Source: DASUPK01 sp963774305
GTDB lineage: Bacteria > Actinomycetota > Thermoleophilia > Solirubrobacterales > 70-9
DNA length: 64,000 bases
NCBI GenBank assembly: GCA_963774305.1
Contig: CAVZEM010000003.1
Location: 240,735-304,734, forward strand
Reading direction: 5' to 3'
Below the pieces are notes generated by a model. That model did not search any database. It saw nothing but the letters and a program-made list of their open reading frames with translations, and was not told the DNA's origin. The position numbers were made by a program, and so were the translations under genes. Every line of letters begins with the position of its first letter. The first letter of the stretch is position 1. This document shows, in pieces, positions 49,584-58,634 of the stretch.

Positions 49584-50586
49584 GTGGAGAAGGCTGAGCT
49601 CATCTGGAAGAACGGCGAGTTCGTCCCCTGGGACGAGGCGAACGTGCATGTCCTCACGCACGGCCTGCACTACGGCACGGGCGTCTTCGAGGGAATCCGC
49701 TGCTACGACACCGAGATCGGCCCGGCGATCTTCCGCCATCAGGACCACCTGGACCGGCTCGCCAAGTCCGCGGAGCTCTACTACCTGCCGCTCAACCACG
49801 ACCTCGAGGAGATTCGCGAGGCGACCAAGGAGCTGATCCGCCGGAACGGACTGCGCAGCTGCTACATCCGGCCGCTCGCCTTCCGCGGCTACGGCGAGAT
49901 GGGCCTGTACGCGCAGAGCGCTCCGGTGGACGTGATCGTGGCCGTCTGGCCGTGGGGCGCCTACCTCGGCGAGGAGGGCAAGCGCAAGGGCATCCGCGCC
50001 AAGGTCTCATCCTGGCGCCGCATCTCGCCCTCGGGGCTCATCCCGCACGCCAAGGCCTCGGGCCAGTACCTCAACTCCATCCTCGCCAAGACCGAGAGCG
50101 CCAACGCCGGCTACGACGAGGCCATCCTGCTCGACGACCGCGGCTTCGTCTGCGAGGGGTCCGGCGAGAACATCTACCTCGTTCGCGAGGGCGAGATCGT
50201 CACTCCGGGCCACACCTCTTCGATCCTCGACGGGATCAACCGCAAGTCGGTGATCCAGCTCGCTCGCGACCTCGGCTACACGGTCGTCGAGCGCGACATC
50301 GCGCGCGCCGAGCTCTATTTGGCCGAGGAGGTCTTCCTGACCGGCACGGCAGCCGAGCTGGTCCCGGTACGGGAGATCGACGACCACGACCTCGGTCGAG
50401 CCGGGGGAGATCACCCGCGTCATCCAGGGCAAGTTCGACGACGCTCTGCACGGGCGGCTCGAGGAGTACCGCGAGTGGCTGGACCCGGTCGGGGAGCCCA
50501 CCGGCACGCCCCCGCCTGAACCGACGGCTGCAGAGGTCGACGCCGAGGAGGTCGGGGAACCGGCCTCCGGTACCCTGGGTTCCTGA
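49584..50586 (+). CDS. ilvE: Branched-chain amino acid aminotransferase (frameshifted as sequenced)
   Basis: 333 aa after removing one base. Fold-type IV PLP transaminase: HVLTHGLHYGTGVFEGIRCY, YIRPLAFRGYGEMG, PSGLIPHAKASGQYLNSILA (PLP Lys in HAKASG), LDDRGFVCEGSGENIYLV and TPGHTSSILDGINRKSVIQL. The frame breaks after VREIDDHDLG (about 50392-50396); in the shifted frame EPGEITRVIQGKFDDALHGR and LEEYREWLDPVG follow, as the family requires, to TGA 50586. GTG 49584 is 20 nt after leuB. Confidence 0.92.
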
Positions 50587-50725
50587 TGCTGCACCGCTTC
50601 ACAGGGCGAATTACGCAGGCCGCATAGCGGCCAGAAAAGTCTGCCCCGGCGGCCCCCGGACGCGAAGCGGAGGAGGCCGCCGTTTATGGGGCCTCCATAT
50701 TCCCCCTCGAAGAAAGGCAGCAGCG
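50586..50725 (+). promoter_or_regulatory. cimA leader region: short ORF and alternative hairpins
   Basis: A 13-codon frame (50586-50627, MLHRFTGRITQAA) starts on the ilvE stop (TGATG) and ends inside the loop of hairpin GGCCGC/GCGGCC (50618-50632). A second pair, GGCGGCC (50648-50654) and GGCCGCC (50675-50681), follows. The arms are similar enough that the first and last, or second and last, can pair instead, giving mutually exclusive folds before the cimA Shine-Dalgarno. Confidence 0.4.
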
Positions 50726-52327
50726 ATGCGACAGGTACTCCTCTACGACACGACTCTCCGGGACGGTATGCAGGGACAGGGCATGTCCCTCTCGGCGCAG
50801 GAGAAGGTCAGGGTCGTCACCAAGCTCGACGAGCTCGGCGTCCGCTTCATCGAGGCCGGCTTCCCGGGCTCCAACCCCAAGGAGCTCGAGCTCTTCGAGA
50901 TGCTGGCCGAGGTCGAACTCCAGCAGGCCGCGGTGTGCGCCTTCGGCATGACCCGCCGCCGCGACACCGAGGCGGCGGAGGACGAGGCCCTGCAGCTCCT
51001 CGCCACCGGGTTCGCCCCCGTCGTAACCCTGGTGGGCAAGACCTGGGGACTCCACCTGGAGAAGGTCACCAAGGTGAGCCGCGAGGAGAACCTGGCCATG
51101 ATCCGCGACTCGGTCGCCTATCTGACCAAGGCGGGCAAGCGCGTGATCTACGACGCCGAACACTTCTTCGATGGCTACCGCGACGACGCCGGCTACGCGC
51201 TCGAATGCCTGCAGGCCGCCGCCGACGCCGGCGCCGAGAACGTCACGCTCTGCGACACCAACGGCTCGAGCCTGCCGTTCCAGGTCGCCGAGGCAACCAA
51301 GGCGATGGTGGACGCGCTGGACGTGGCGGTCGGGATTCACACCCACAACGACCTGGAATGCGCCGTCGCGAACTCCCTCGCCGCTGTCGAAGAGGGTGCG
51401 AGCCTCGTCCAGGGGACGATGAACGGCATCGGCGAGCGCACTGGCAACGCCAACCTGACCTCGATCCTCCCCGACCTCCAGCTCAAGATGGGCTACAGCT
51501 GCGTGGAGGAGTCGCAGCTGTCGCGCCTCAGCGGCATCGCGCACTTCATCGACGAGCTTCTCAACATCACGCCGGATCCCGACCAGCCGTTCGTCGGGCG
51601 CAACGCCTTCGCCCACAAGGGCGGCATGCACGTCGCCGGCGTCAGCGCCGATGCCCGCACGTTCGAGCACATGAATCCTGCCGAGGTCGGCAACGAGCGC
51701 GAGATGGTCGTCTCGGAGCTCTCCGGCAAGGGCACCGTCCTCTCGCGGGCCGACCGCGCCGGAATCCCTCTCGACGACGAGCAGGCGGCCAAGGCGCTGC
51801 GAACGCTGAAGGAGCGCGAGCACCGCGGCTACCACTACGAAGCCGCCGATGCGTCCTTTGAGCTGCTGCTGCGCAAGGAGACCGAGGAGTACGAGCCGCT
51901 CTTCCGGCTCGAGGGCTTCCGCGTCCTGGTCGAAAAGCGCGAGGACGGCAAGGTCGTCACCGAGGCCACGATCAAGGTCTGGGTGGACGGCGAGCGCTAC
52001 CTGCGCACCGCCGAGGGCAACGGTCCCGTGAACGCGCTCGACAAGGCCCTGCGCGGCGCGATCATCGACCGCCACCCGCACCTGGCCGACATCGAACTCA
52101 CCAACTACAAGGTCCGCATCCTGGACGAGCACCACGGCACCGGGGCCGTCACCCGCGTGCTGCTCGACTCGTCGGACGGCGAGCGCGAGTGGGGCTCGAT
52201 CGGCGTTTCGGAGAACATCATCGAGGCGTCGTGGGAGGCCCTGGTCGACTCCCTCGAATACGCCTTCCAGCCCCGCGAACAGAAGACCCCACCGAGTGAC
52301 CGAACCGATCCCGCTCGCACGACCTGA
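50726..52327 (+). CDS. cimA: Citramalate synthase
   Basis: 533 aa member of the isopropylmalate/homocitrate synthase family. LLYDTTLRDGMQGQGMSLS replaces the E-Q-x-P of LeuA by M-Q-G-Q, typical of the CimA/LeuA2 group; FIEAGFPGSNPKELELF, GIHTHNDLECAVANSLAA and MNGIGERTGNANLTSILP follow, with NAFAHKGGMHVAGVS. It condenses pyruvate and acetyl-CoA to citramalate, giving 2-ketobutyrate for isoleucine without threonine; LeuCD and LeuB can carry the later steps. ATG 50726 has an AAAGG Shine-Dalgarno. The frame continues from upstream but the earlier part is not this gene. Confidence 0.9.
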   Translation: MRQVLLYDTTLRDGMQGQGMSLSAQEKVRVVTKLDELGVRFIEAGFPGSNPKELELFEMLAEVELQQAAVCAFGMTRRRDTEAAEDEALQLLATGFAPVVTLVGKTWGLHLEKVTKVSREENLAMIRDSVAYLTKAGKRVIYDAEHFFDGYRDDAGYALECLQAAADAGAENVTLCDTNGSSLPFQVAEATKAMVDALDVAVGIHTHNDLECAVANSLAAVEEGASLVQGTMNGIGERTGNANLTSILPDLQLKMGYSCVEESQLSRLSGIAHFIDELLNITPDPDQPFVGRNAFAHKGGMHVAGVSADARTFEHMNPAEVGNEREMVVSELSGKGTVLSRADRAGIPLDDEQAAKALRTLKEREHRGYHYEAADASFELLLRKETEEYEPLFRLEGFRVLVEKREDGKVVTEATIKVWVDGERYLRTAEGNGPVNALDKALRGAIIDRHPHLADIELTNYKVRILDEHHGTGAVTRVLLDSSDGEREWGSIGVSENIIEASWEALVDSLEYAFQPREQKTPPSDRTDPARTT

Positions 52328-53450
52328 GCTCGGCCCGCGCGAGGAGGAGCTGCTGCTGGAGGTCGTTCGCTCCGGCTCGCTCTCGCTGGGACCGAAGCTC
52401 GAGCAGTTCGAGCGCGACTTCTCCGATTGGATCGGCGGCGAGGTCTATGCCGTGGCCGTCTCCAGTGGGACCGCCGCCCTGCACCTCGGCGTCCGGGCGA
52501 AGGGCTGGTCCGACGGCGACGAGATCATCACCAGCCCGCTCAGCTTCGTCGCCTCGACCAATTGCCTGCTCTACGAGGGTGCGAAGCCGGTGTTCGCAGA
52601 TATCGACCCAGTGACCCTCAACCTCGATCCCGAGAAGGCCGCCGAAGCGGTCGGGGAGACGACGACTGGGCTGCTGCCAGTCCACATCTTCGGCTATCCG
52701 GCCGACCTGCCCGCGTTCGGTGCGCTTGCGAAGCAGCACGAGCTCGGCATGCTCGAGGACGCATGCCAGGCACTCGGCGCCACCGATTCCACCGGCGCCA
52801 AGATCGGCACGGACGGCAACCTCGCCACCTTCGCCTTCTACGCCAACAAGCAGATGACCACGGGGGAGGGCGGGATCCTCGTCACCCCCGATCGGGAGGT
52901 CGCGGAGGCCGTCCACAGCGAGCGCAACCAGGGCCGCGCGCCTGACATGTCACGGCTCGACCACGACCGGATCGGCTTCAACTACCGGCTCACCGACCTG
53001 CACGCCGCGATCGGAATCGCCCAGCTGGAGCGCCTCGACGAGATGCTCAACGCTCGCGAGAACGTCGCCGCCCTCTATCGCGAGCGCCTGACCCAGCTCG
53101 GCGCCGAGCCCTGCGGGGAGCACGAAGATGACGACATCGTCCTGCCGAACGAGAACCGCGGAGATGAGCGCCGCAGCTGGTTCGTCTTCTGCGTGCAGCT
53201 GCCGGACGGGACCGATCGCGACGCGGTGATCGAGTCGCTGGCCTCGAACGAGATCGCCTCCAGGGCGTACCTGCCCTGCATTCACCTGCTGCAGCCCTAC
53301 CGCGAGCGCTTCGGCTTCAAGGGAGGCGAGTTCCCGATCGCTGAGCGGGTCGCCGAGCGCTCCCTGGCGCTCCCGTTCTTCACCTCGATGACCGAATCGC
53401 AGGTCGATCGGGTCTGCACGGCGCTGGGCGAAGCGCTCGGCAAGCACTGA
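52296..53450 (+). CDS. DegT/DnrJ/EryC1/StrS sugar aminotransferase family protein
   Basis: 384 aa PLP-dependent enzyme. Signatures: PLARPELGPREEELLLEVV, VAVSSGTAALHLGVRA, SPLSFVASTNCLLYEGAKPV, MLEDACQALGAT, and the PLP Lys in AFYANKQMTTGEGG. These enzymes transaminate keto-sugars for cell-surface glycans or antibiotics. No other sugar genes adjoin it; it overlaps cimA by 32 nt from GTG 52296, so it is expressed with the amino acid genes. Confidence 0.87.
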   Translation: MTEPIPLARPELGPREEELLLEVVRSGSLSLGPKLEQFERDFSDWIGGEVYAVAVSSGTAALHLGVRAKGWSDGDEIITSPLSFVASTNCLLYEGAKPVFADIDPVTLNLDPEKAAEAVGETTTGLLPVHIFGYPADLPAFGALAKQHELGMLEDACQALGATDSTGAKIGTDGNLATFAFYANKQMTTGEGGILVTPDREVAEAVHSERNQGRAPDMSRLDHDRIGFNYRLTDLHAAIGIAQLERLDEMLNARENVAALYRERLTQLGAEPCGEHEDDDIVLPNENRGDERRSWFVFCVQLPDGTDRDAVIESLASNEIASRAYLPCIHLLQPYRERFGFKGGEFPIAERVAERSLALPFFTSMTESQVDRVCTALGEALGKH

Positions 53451-53511
53451 TCAGGCGGGCGGGCTACCTGCCGGGCGCAAACCATCCGACAGGACGCCAC
53501 GTCGCCCGCCC

Positions 53512-53517
53512 TAGACT
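53512..53517 (+). promoter_or_regulatory. -10 box of argH (leaderless)
   Basis: TAGACT fits TANNNT and ends 8 nt before ATG 53526. Confidence 0.45.
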
Positions 53518-53525
53518 CCGCCCTC

Positions 53526-54896
53526 ATGAGCCGCTTCGGCGAAGAGCAGGACCCGCTGTTCAGGCGGATCAACTCCTCGATCTCCTTCGACTGGCGCCTG
53601 GCGTCGTTCGACGTCGAGCAGTCGAAGGCACACGCTCGCGCGCTCGCCAAACTCGGCGTGCTCGACGACACCGAGCTTGGGCAGATCTCCGAGGGTCTCG
53701 AAAAGGTCGGTGGCGAGCTCGAGGCCGGCTCCTTCGAGTTCCGCGAGGACGACGAGGACATCCACATGGCGATCGAGCGCCGGCTCACGGAACTGATCGG
53801 GCCGGTCGGCGGCAAGCTCCACACCGCACGATCGCGGAACGACCAGGTTGCGACCGACCTCTCGCTGCTGGTCAGAGCGCATGCCGCGCGCGCGATCGCT
53901 TTGCTCGAGAGCCTGATGGAGACTCTGGTCGCGCAATCCGAGGCGCACCGCGAGTGGCCGGCGCCCTCATACACCCACCTCCAGCGCGCCCAGCCCGTGT
54001 ATCTCGGCCACCACCTGCTCGCCTACTTCTGGATGTTCCAGCGCGATGCACGCCGGTTCTTCCGGGCTGCTGAGGCGACGACCGACATGCCCGCCGGCTC
54101 GGGTGCTCTGGCCGGCCTCAACTGGCCGATCGATCGCGACGCCCTCGCCGCTGACCTCGGCTTCGAGCGTCCTTCCCCGAACTCACTCGACGCGGTCTCC
54201 AACCGGGATTTCGCGCTGGACTACCTCTCGGCCGCATCGATCTGCGCGATGCACCTCTCGCGGCTCGGCGCCGAGATTGTGCTCTGGTCCAGCCAGGAGT
54301 TCGGCTTCTGCGAGCTGCCCGACTCGTTCGCCTCGGGCTCGAGCATCATGCCCCAGAAGAAGAACCCCGACGCGGCGGAGCTGTTGCGCGGCAAGGCGCC
54401 GCGGATCGCCGCCTCGTTCCAGAGCCTCCTCGGCACCATGCACGCCCTGCCGCTCGCCTACAGCAAGGACCTCCAGGAGGACAAGGAGCCGCTCTTCGAC
54501 GCGATCGACAACCTGGAGCTCTGCCTCGCCGCGGCGACCGGGATGCTCGCCGGGATCAGCTTCAACCGCGAGCGCCTCGCGGCAGCGGCGGAGGACGAGA
54601 TGCTGGCCGCGACCGACCTGGCCGACGCACTCGTCCAGGAGGGCGTTCCCTTCCGTGAAGCCCATGGCCTCGTCGGCGGTCTCGTCAGGGCGTCGATCGA
54701 GTCCGGCAGGCCCCTGTCGGAGCTGACGGACACTGAACTCGACGGCATTCCCGACGACGCCAAGCAGGCGGTCCACCGTGCCCTGGAGAAGGGTCAGACC
54801 ATCGAGTCGAAGGTCTCTCTCGGAGGCACCGCATCCGGGCCGCTGGCCAAGCAGATCGAGCGGGCGCGCGAGGCGCTCCACGCCCTGCGCGCGTGA
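53526..54896 (+). CDS. argH: Argininosuccinate lyase
   Basis: 456 aa fumarase-superfamily enzyme forming arginine and fumarate. Signatures: DEDIHMAIERRLTELIG, TARSRNDQVATDLSLLVR, PSYTHLQRAQPVYLGHHLLA and the catalytic-serine loop GSSIMPQKKNPDAAELLRGK. The other arg genes are not in this window. ATG 53526 is supported by a -10 box. Its stop overlaps the GTG of the glycosylase gene. Confidence 0.95.
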   Translation: MSRFGEEQDPLFRRINSSISFDWRLASFDVEQSKAHARALAKLGVLDDTELGQISEGLEKVGGELEAGSFEFREDDEDIHMAIERRLTELIGPVGGKLHTARSRNDQVATDLSLLVRAHAARAIALLESLMETLVAQSEAHREWPAPSYTHLQRAQPVYLGHHLLAYFWMFQRDARRFFRAAEATTDMPAGSGALAGLNWPIDRDALAADLGFERPSPNSLDAVSNRDFALDYLSAASICAMHLSRLGAEIVLWSSQEFGFCELPDSFASGSSIMPQKKNPDAAELLRGKAPRIAASFQSLLGTMHALPLAYSKDLQEDKEPLFDAIDNLELCLAAATGMLAGISFNRERLAAAAEDEMLAATDLADALVQEGVPFREAHGLVGGLVRASIESGRPLSELTDTELDGIPDDAKQAVHRALEKGQTIESKVSLGGTASGPLAKQIERAREALHALRA

Positions 54897-55489
54897 TCCG
54901 CGAGTTCTTCGACCGCTCCGTGCACGAGGTCGCGCGTGACCTGATCGGCTGCGAGCTGGCGGTCGGGGAGACTGCGGGCGTCATCGTCGAGGCCGAGGCC
55001 TACGACGCGACCGACCCGGCCTGTCACGCCCACATGGGCCGGACCGCACGCAACGAGGTCCTCTTCGGCGCGCCCGGGCGCGCCTACGTGTACCTCTCCT
55101 ATGGAATCCACAGCCTGCTCAACGCCGTCGCCGAGCCGGAGGGCAGCGCGGCGGCCGTCCTGATCCGCGCGCTCGAGCCCACCCGCGGGATCGAATTGAT
55201 GCGCGACCGGAGAGGCCGTGACGAGACCGAGGGGCTCTGCTCAGGCCCGGGCAAACTGACGGAGGCACTCGGCGTCGGCCTGTCGCTGAACGGGGTGGAC
55301 CTGGACGAGTCGCCCTTCGAGATCTCCGCGCCGTCCGGCATCTGGACGGACGTGGAGGTCGTCACCGCCCCGCGCATCGGGATCACCAAGGCCGCGGAGC
55401 TTCCCTGGCGCTACTGCGTCAAGGGGAGCCGCTTCGTCTCGCGCCCGTGGCCGGCCTCGGCCTCGAGCGCGGTCGGCAGAGCCGCCTAG
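54893..55489 (+). CDS. 3-methyladenine DNA glycosylase (AAG/MPG family)
   Basis: 198 aa base-excision repair glycosylase. Family marks: EVARDLIGCEL, GVIVEAEAYDATDPACHAHMG (catalytic Glu region), RTARNEVLFGAPGRAYVYLS-Y-G-I-H, AAAVLIRALEPTRG and CSGPGKLTEALGV. It starts with GTG 54893 inside the argH stop. The last 20 residues after SRFVSRPWP are Ala/Ser-rich. Its stop is 3 nt from the convergent PBP gene. Confidence 0.92.
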   Translation: MIREFFDRSVHEVARDLIGCELAVGETAGVIVEAEAYDATDPACHAHMGRTARNEVLFGAPGRAYVYLSYGIHSLLNAVAEPEGSAAAVLIRALEPTRGIELMRDRRGRDETEGLCSGPGKLTEALGVGLSLNGVDLDESPFEISAPSGIWTDVEVVTAPRIGITKAAELPWRYCVKGSRFVSRPWPASASSAVGRAA

Positions 55490-55492
55490 TAG

Positions 55493-58450
55493 CTACAGGC
55501 CGGTCCCACCGGTGCCACCGGTGCCACCGGTCCCGCCGCCACCGCCACCACCAGCCGCGGGCGCGGGGGCGCTGGTGTTTCCACCCCCGCCGCCTCCGCC
55601 ACCCCCAGTGCCGCTCGAGGACGAGGACGAAGAGCTCGGGTACGGATACGAACTCGAGCTGCTGGAGCTCGAGGTGGAGCTGGAGCCTGAGCTGTCCTTG
55701 CTGTTGGCCGCGGCCTTGTGCTCGGAGTAGATCGACTCGATCGCGGACATGATCCGGCCCCAGATCAGGGCGGGGAAGGTGCCACCGTCCACGGGAGCGC
55801 CGCCATATTCAGTGGTCATCGGGGTGTTGGTGTCGGCGTGGCCCACCCAGACGCACGTCGTGAAGTGCTCGTCGCCGCCGCAGAACCAGGCGTCACCGTT
55901 GTTCTCCGTGGTCCCCGTCTTGCCCCATTCGGCGTTGTCGCCGAACTGAGCCAGCTTGCCCGTCCCCTCGAGAACGTTGAGGTGCAGGATGCTCTTCATC
56001 GTCGAGGCGACGCTGGGGGAGAGAACCCGGGCGGTCTTGGTCTTGTTCTCCGCGATCGTCTTGCCATTCGGGTCGGTGACCTTGTCGATCCCGACCGGCG
56101 CGAGGTCGTAAAGGGTGTTGTTCGGGCCGGCGGTGGCGTCCAAATTGCCTCCAACCCGCTGTCCGCCGTGGGAGATCGTCGTAAAGGCATAGGCCATCTC
56201 CAGCGGAGTGACGCCCGGATCGATCGCGCCCAGGACCATCGACGGGTTGGTCGAGAACTTGGTCCCGATCCCCATCCGGTGAGCGGTCCTTGCAATCGCC
56301 TTGGTGCCGCCCTTGACACCCGGGCTGCCGCCGCAGCCCTGGGTGCACCTCAGGGTGTCGCCGAGAGCGAGCTCCGCGTAACAGGAGTTGTCCGAGTGGA
56401 TCGTGCAGCTCTCCAGGCTGGAGCTCCCGTAGTACTCATCGCCGTAGTTGTGGACATCGAAGTACTCGTTCTTCGAGTTCGGGACCTTGAAGATCTTCTC
56501 GTTGGAGGTGTAGCTGGTGCTCGGTGAGATTCCCTGGCCCAGCGCCGTAGCGAGCGTGAAGGGCTTGAACGACGAGCCCGGCTGGCGGTGTCCGTTGGTC
56601 GCCAGGTTGAAGGGATGGTCCTGGAAGTCGTTGCCGCCGACCATGGCCTTGACCTCTCCGGTCGCGTTGTCGATCACGACGACGGAGGCGGTCGGCGCCA
56701 CACCGGAGAGGGTGCTCTGGGCGATGTCCTGTGCGGTGTTCTGCATGTCGAGGTCCAGAGAGCTATGGATCTGGTAGCCACCGCCGAAAGCTCGCCCCGC
56801 GCCGTAGAGGTCGACCACCTGCTGGCGCAGCCAGGAGGTGTAGTAGGGGGAGAGCGAGTCGTCCGTCGGGCGCTCGATGTCCGAGGGGACCGGAATCTGC
56901 GAGGCGGCCCCTTCGTTGTACTCCGTCTCGGAGATGTCGCCCTGGTCGAGCATGTCCTTCAGGACCAGGTTGCGACGGTCGGTCGCGGCCTGCGGATTTA
57001 TCCTCGGGGAGAACGCCGAGGGGGAGGCGATGATCCCGGCCAGCATCGCCGCCTGGGGCGGCGTCAGGTCCTTGGCGCATGGGTCCTCACCGCTGCCACC
57101 GCAGGGAGTCCCCTGGCGAGCGAGCTCCTTGCCGAAGTAGGTCCGGGCGGCGGCCTCGATCCCGTAGGCGCCCTCGCCGAAGTAGATGGTGTTGAGGTAC
57201 TCGGTGAGGATCTTGTCCTTCGTCCACTGGCGCTCGAGGTGGTACGCCAGCGCCGCCTCGCGGAACTTCTCGAAGACGGTTCTGCTGCCCTGCGCCTCGA
57301 GCGCGTTCTTGACGAACTGCTCGGTGATCGTCGAGGCGCCCTGGGTCGATCCGCCCGGGAGCAGGTCCGCGAGACCGGCTCGGAACATGCCCTGGATGTC
57401 GACGCCGTTGTGCTCGTAGAAGCGGCGGTCCTCGATCGCGACGGCGGCCTGCTTCATATAGGGCGAGATCTGGTCGGAGTCGAGGAGCACCCGCTGGTTG
57501 TTGTTGAGCAGGGTTCCGAGCTTGTTGCCCTGGTCGTCGAGAACGACGGAGTTCTTCGCCTCGGCGAACTCCTTCTTGTTCTCCAGCTGAGGCAGGTCCT
57601 GCGAGATCGCCATCATCATCCCGAAGAAGGTCGAGACGATCGCGAGCAGCCCGAGACCGGCCAGGATGATCAGCAGGCGGAGCTTCTTGATGCGACCGGG
57701 CTTCGGCTTGCGCGGCCGCCGCGAGCGGATCCGGCGGGGAAGCCGCGGCGGCGGGGGCTTGCCGTCGTCGCCGGCCGATGCCGGCCGAGGCTGCGGGAGG
57801 CTCGAGGGGACGCGCTCGCGAAGCGCCTGGACGCGGTCCCGGCTCTCGGCGATCCGCTCGCCGCCAACCCGGCGCAGGCCCTGGACGCCGCCGAGGACGG
57901 CGTTGCGGATGGCCGAACCGCGCCGAGCGACGCCGCTCTTCTGCGGCTGATGCTCGAGCACCGACTCGAAGTCCACGTCGTCCTCGGCGTCCTCTCGCTC
58001 GAGGCGCTCTCGCTCCACATCGAGGTCGAGGATCGGGCTCGGGCGCCTCGAGGCGCGGCGGCGGGCCTCCTTGGCGAAGTTGCGCGCCTCGCCGGGGGTT
58101 GGGGGGCCGGCCGGCCCGTCGTCGCGCTCACGCAGCGGCGAGCGTGCGCCGGGCGAGAAGTCGTCGTCGCCGAGGCTCAGCCAGTCGTCCTCATCCGGCT
58201 CAGACCTTGCCGGCGGGGGCGGGGCAACGCGGCGTGATCCGTTGCCGCCGGCGCCGCTTGCGGGGTCACGGCGGGCCCGGCCGCTTCTGCCGTTGCCCCC
58301 GTTGGTGCCGCTGGCCTCGCTGTAATCGAGATCGGGCAACTCACGGCCGTTGCCGTTCCCTGGGGCTTCCTTCTCCGGCTCGCGGTCCTCAGTCCGCGAA
58401 CCCGATCGGCCCCGGTTTACGTCGAAGTCGAAATCGAAATCGTCTGTCAT
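55493..58450 (-). CDS. Class A penicillin-binding protein
   Basis: 985 aa bifunctional peptidoglycan synthase. A 255-residue charged, disordered cytoplasmic N-terminus (starting MTDDFDFDFDVNRGRSG) leads to one TM helix (LLIILAGLGLLAIVSTFF). GT51 domain: AAVAIEDRRFYEHNGVDIQG, QGASTITEQFVKNAL, YLNTIYFGEGAYGIEAAA. Transpeptidase: SxxK in PGSSFKPFTLAT, KTGTTENNGDAWF. The C-terminus is a long Ser, then Gly/Thr/Pro low-complexity tail. ATG 58450 is chosen over the longer frame to 58609, whose codons lie across the tyrS promoter. A promoter-like TTGACG (58512) and TGATAC (58487) pair lies upstream. Confidence 0.92.
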   Translation of the reverse strand: MTDDFDFDFDVNRGRSGSRTEDREPEKEAPGNGNGRELPDLDYSEASGTNGGNGRSGRARRDPASGAGGNGSRRVAPPPPARSEPDEDDWLSLGDDDFSPGARSPLRERDDGPAGPPTPGEARNFAKEARRRASRRPSPILDLDVERERLEREDAEDDVDFESVLEHQPQKSGVARRGSAIRNAVLGGVQGLRRVGGERIAESRDRVQALRERVPSSLPQPRPASAGDDGKPPPPRLPRRIRSRRPRKPKPGRIKKLRLLIILAGLGLLAIVSTFFGMMMAISQDLPQLENKKEFAEAKNSVVLDDQGNKLGTLLNNNQRVLLDSDQISPYMKQAAVAIEDRRFYEHNGVDIQGMFRAGLADLLPGGSTQGASTITEQFVKNALEAQGSRTVFEKFREAALAYHLERQWTKDKILTEYLNTIYFGEGAYGIEAAARTYFGKELARQGTPCGGSGEDPCAKDLTPPQAAMLAGIIASPSAFSPRINPQAATDRRNLVLKDMLDQGDISETEYNEGAASQIPVPSDIERPTDDSLSPYYTSWLRQQVVDLYGAGRAFGGGYQIHSSLDLDMQNTAQDIAQSTLSGVAPTASVVVIDNATGEVKAMVGGNDFQDHPFNLATNGHRQPGSSFKPFTLATALGQGISPSTSYTSNEKIFKVPNSKNEYFDVHNYGDEYYGSSSLESCTIHSDNSCYAELALGDTLRCTQGCGGSPGVKGGTKAIARTAHRMGIGTKFSTNPSMVLGAIDPGVTPLEMAYAFTTISHGGQRVGGNLDATAGPNNTLYDLAPVGIDKVTDPNGKTIAENKTKTARVLSPSVASTMKSILHLNVLEGTGKLAQFGDNAEWGKTGTTENNGDAWFCGGDEHFTTCVWVGHADTNTPMTTEYGGAPVDGGTFPALIWGRIMSAIESIYSEHKAAANSKDSSGSSSTSSSSSSSSYPYPSSSSSSSSGTGGGGGGGGGNTSAPAPAAGGGGGGGTGGTGGTGGTGL

Positions 58451-58564
58451 GTCGCGGGGGGCGACGCTGTGTGCCCGGTCCGTATCAGGATCCTGCTGCG
58501 CCTGTACGTCAAATCTACGAGCGCGCACGGACCCTCGCGCCCGGCCAGGCAGAACGGGGCAGTC

Positions 58565-58634
58565 TAGCATTGCCCTCGTGACGCAATTCCGGGTCAGAAC
58601 GGGCACCAAGCCAGGCGTCCCCAGGCATGACTGA
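58565..58634 (+). promoter_or_regulatory. tyrS promoter and leaderless leader ORF
   Basis: TAGCAT (58565-58570) ends 7 nt before GTG 58578, which opens an 18-codon frame (MTQFRVRTGTKPGVPRHD) closing at TGA 58634. That frame overlaps the tyrS ATG (58627) by 8 nt, and tyrS itself has only a weak Shine-Dalgarno, so translational coupling is plausible. Confidence 0.4.

Noticed and set aside
49952..50700. N-terminal extension of cimA into ilvE
   Set aside because: The open frame is a shadow of ilvE; the conserved CimA N-terminus begins at ATG 50726 behind an AAAGG site.
56588..58237. 549-aa open frame on the + strand across the PBP gene
   Set aside because: Antisense to GT51 and transpeptidase motifs; no family features.
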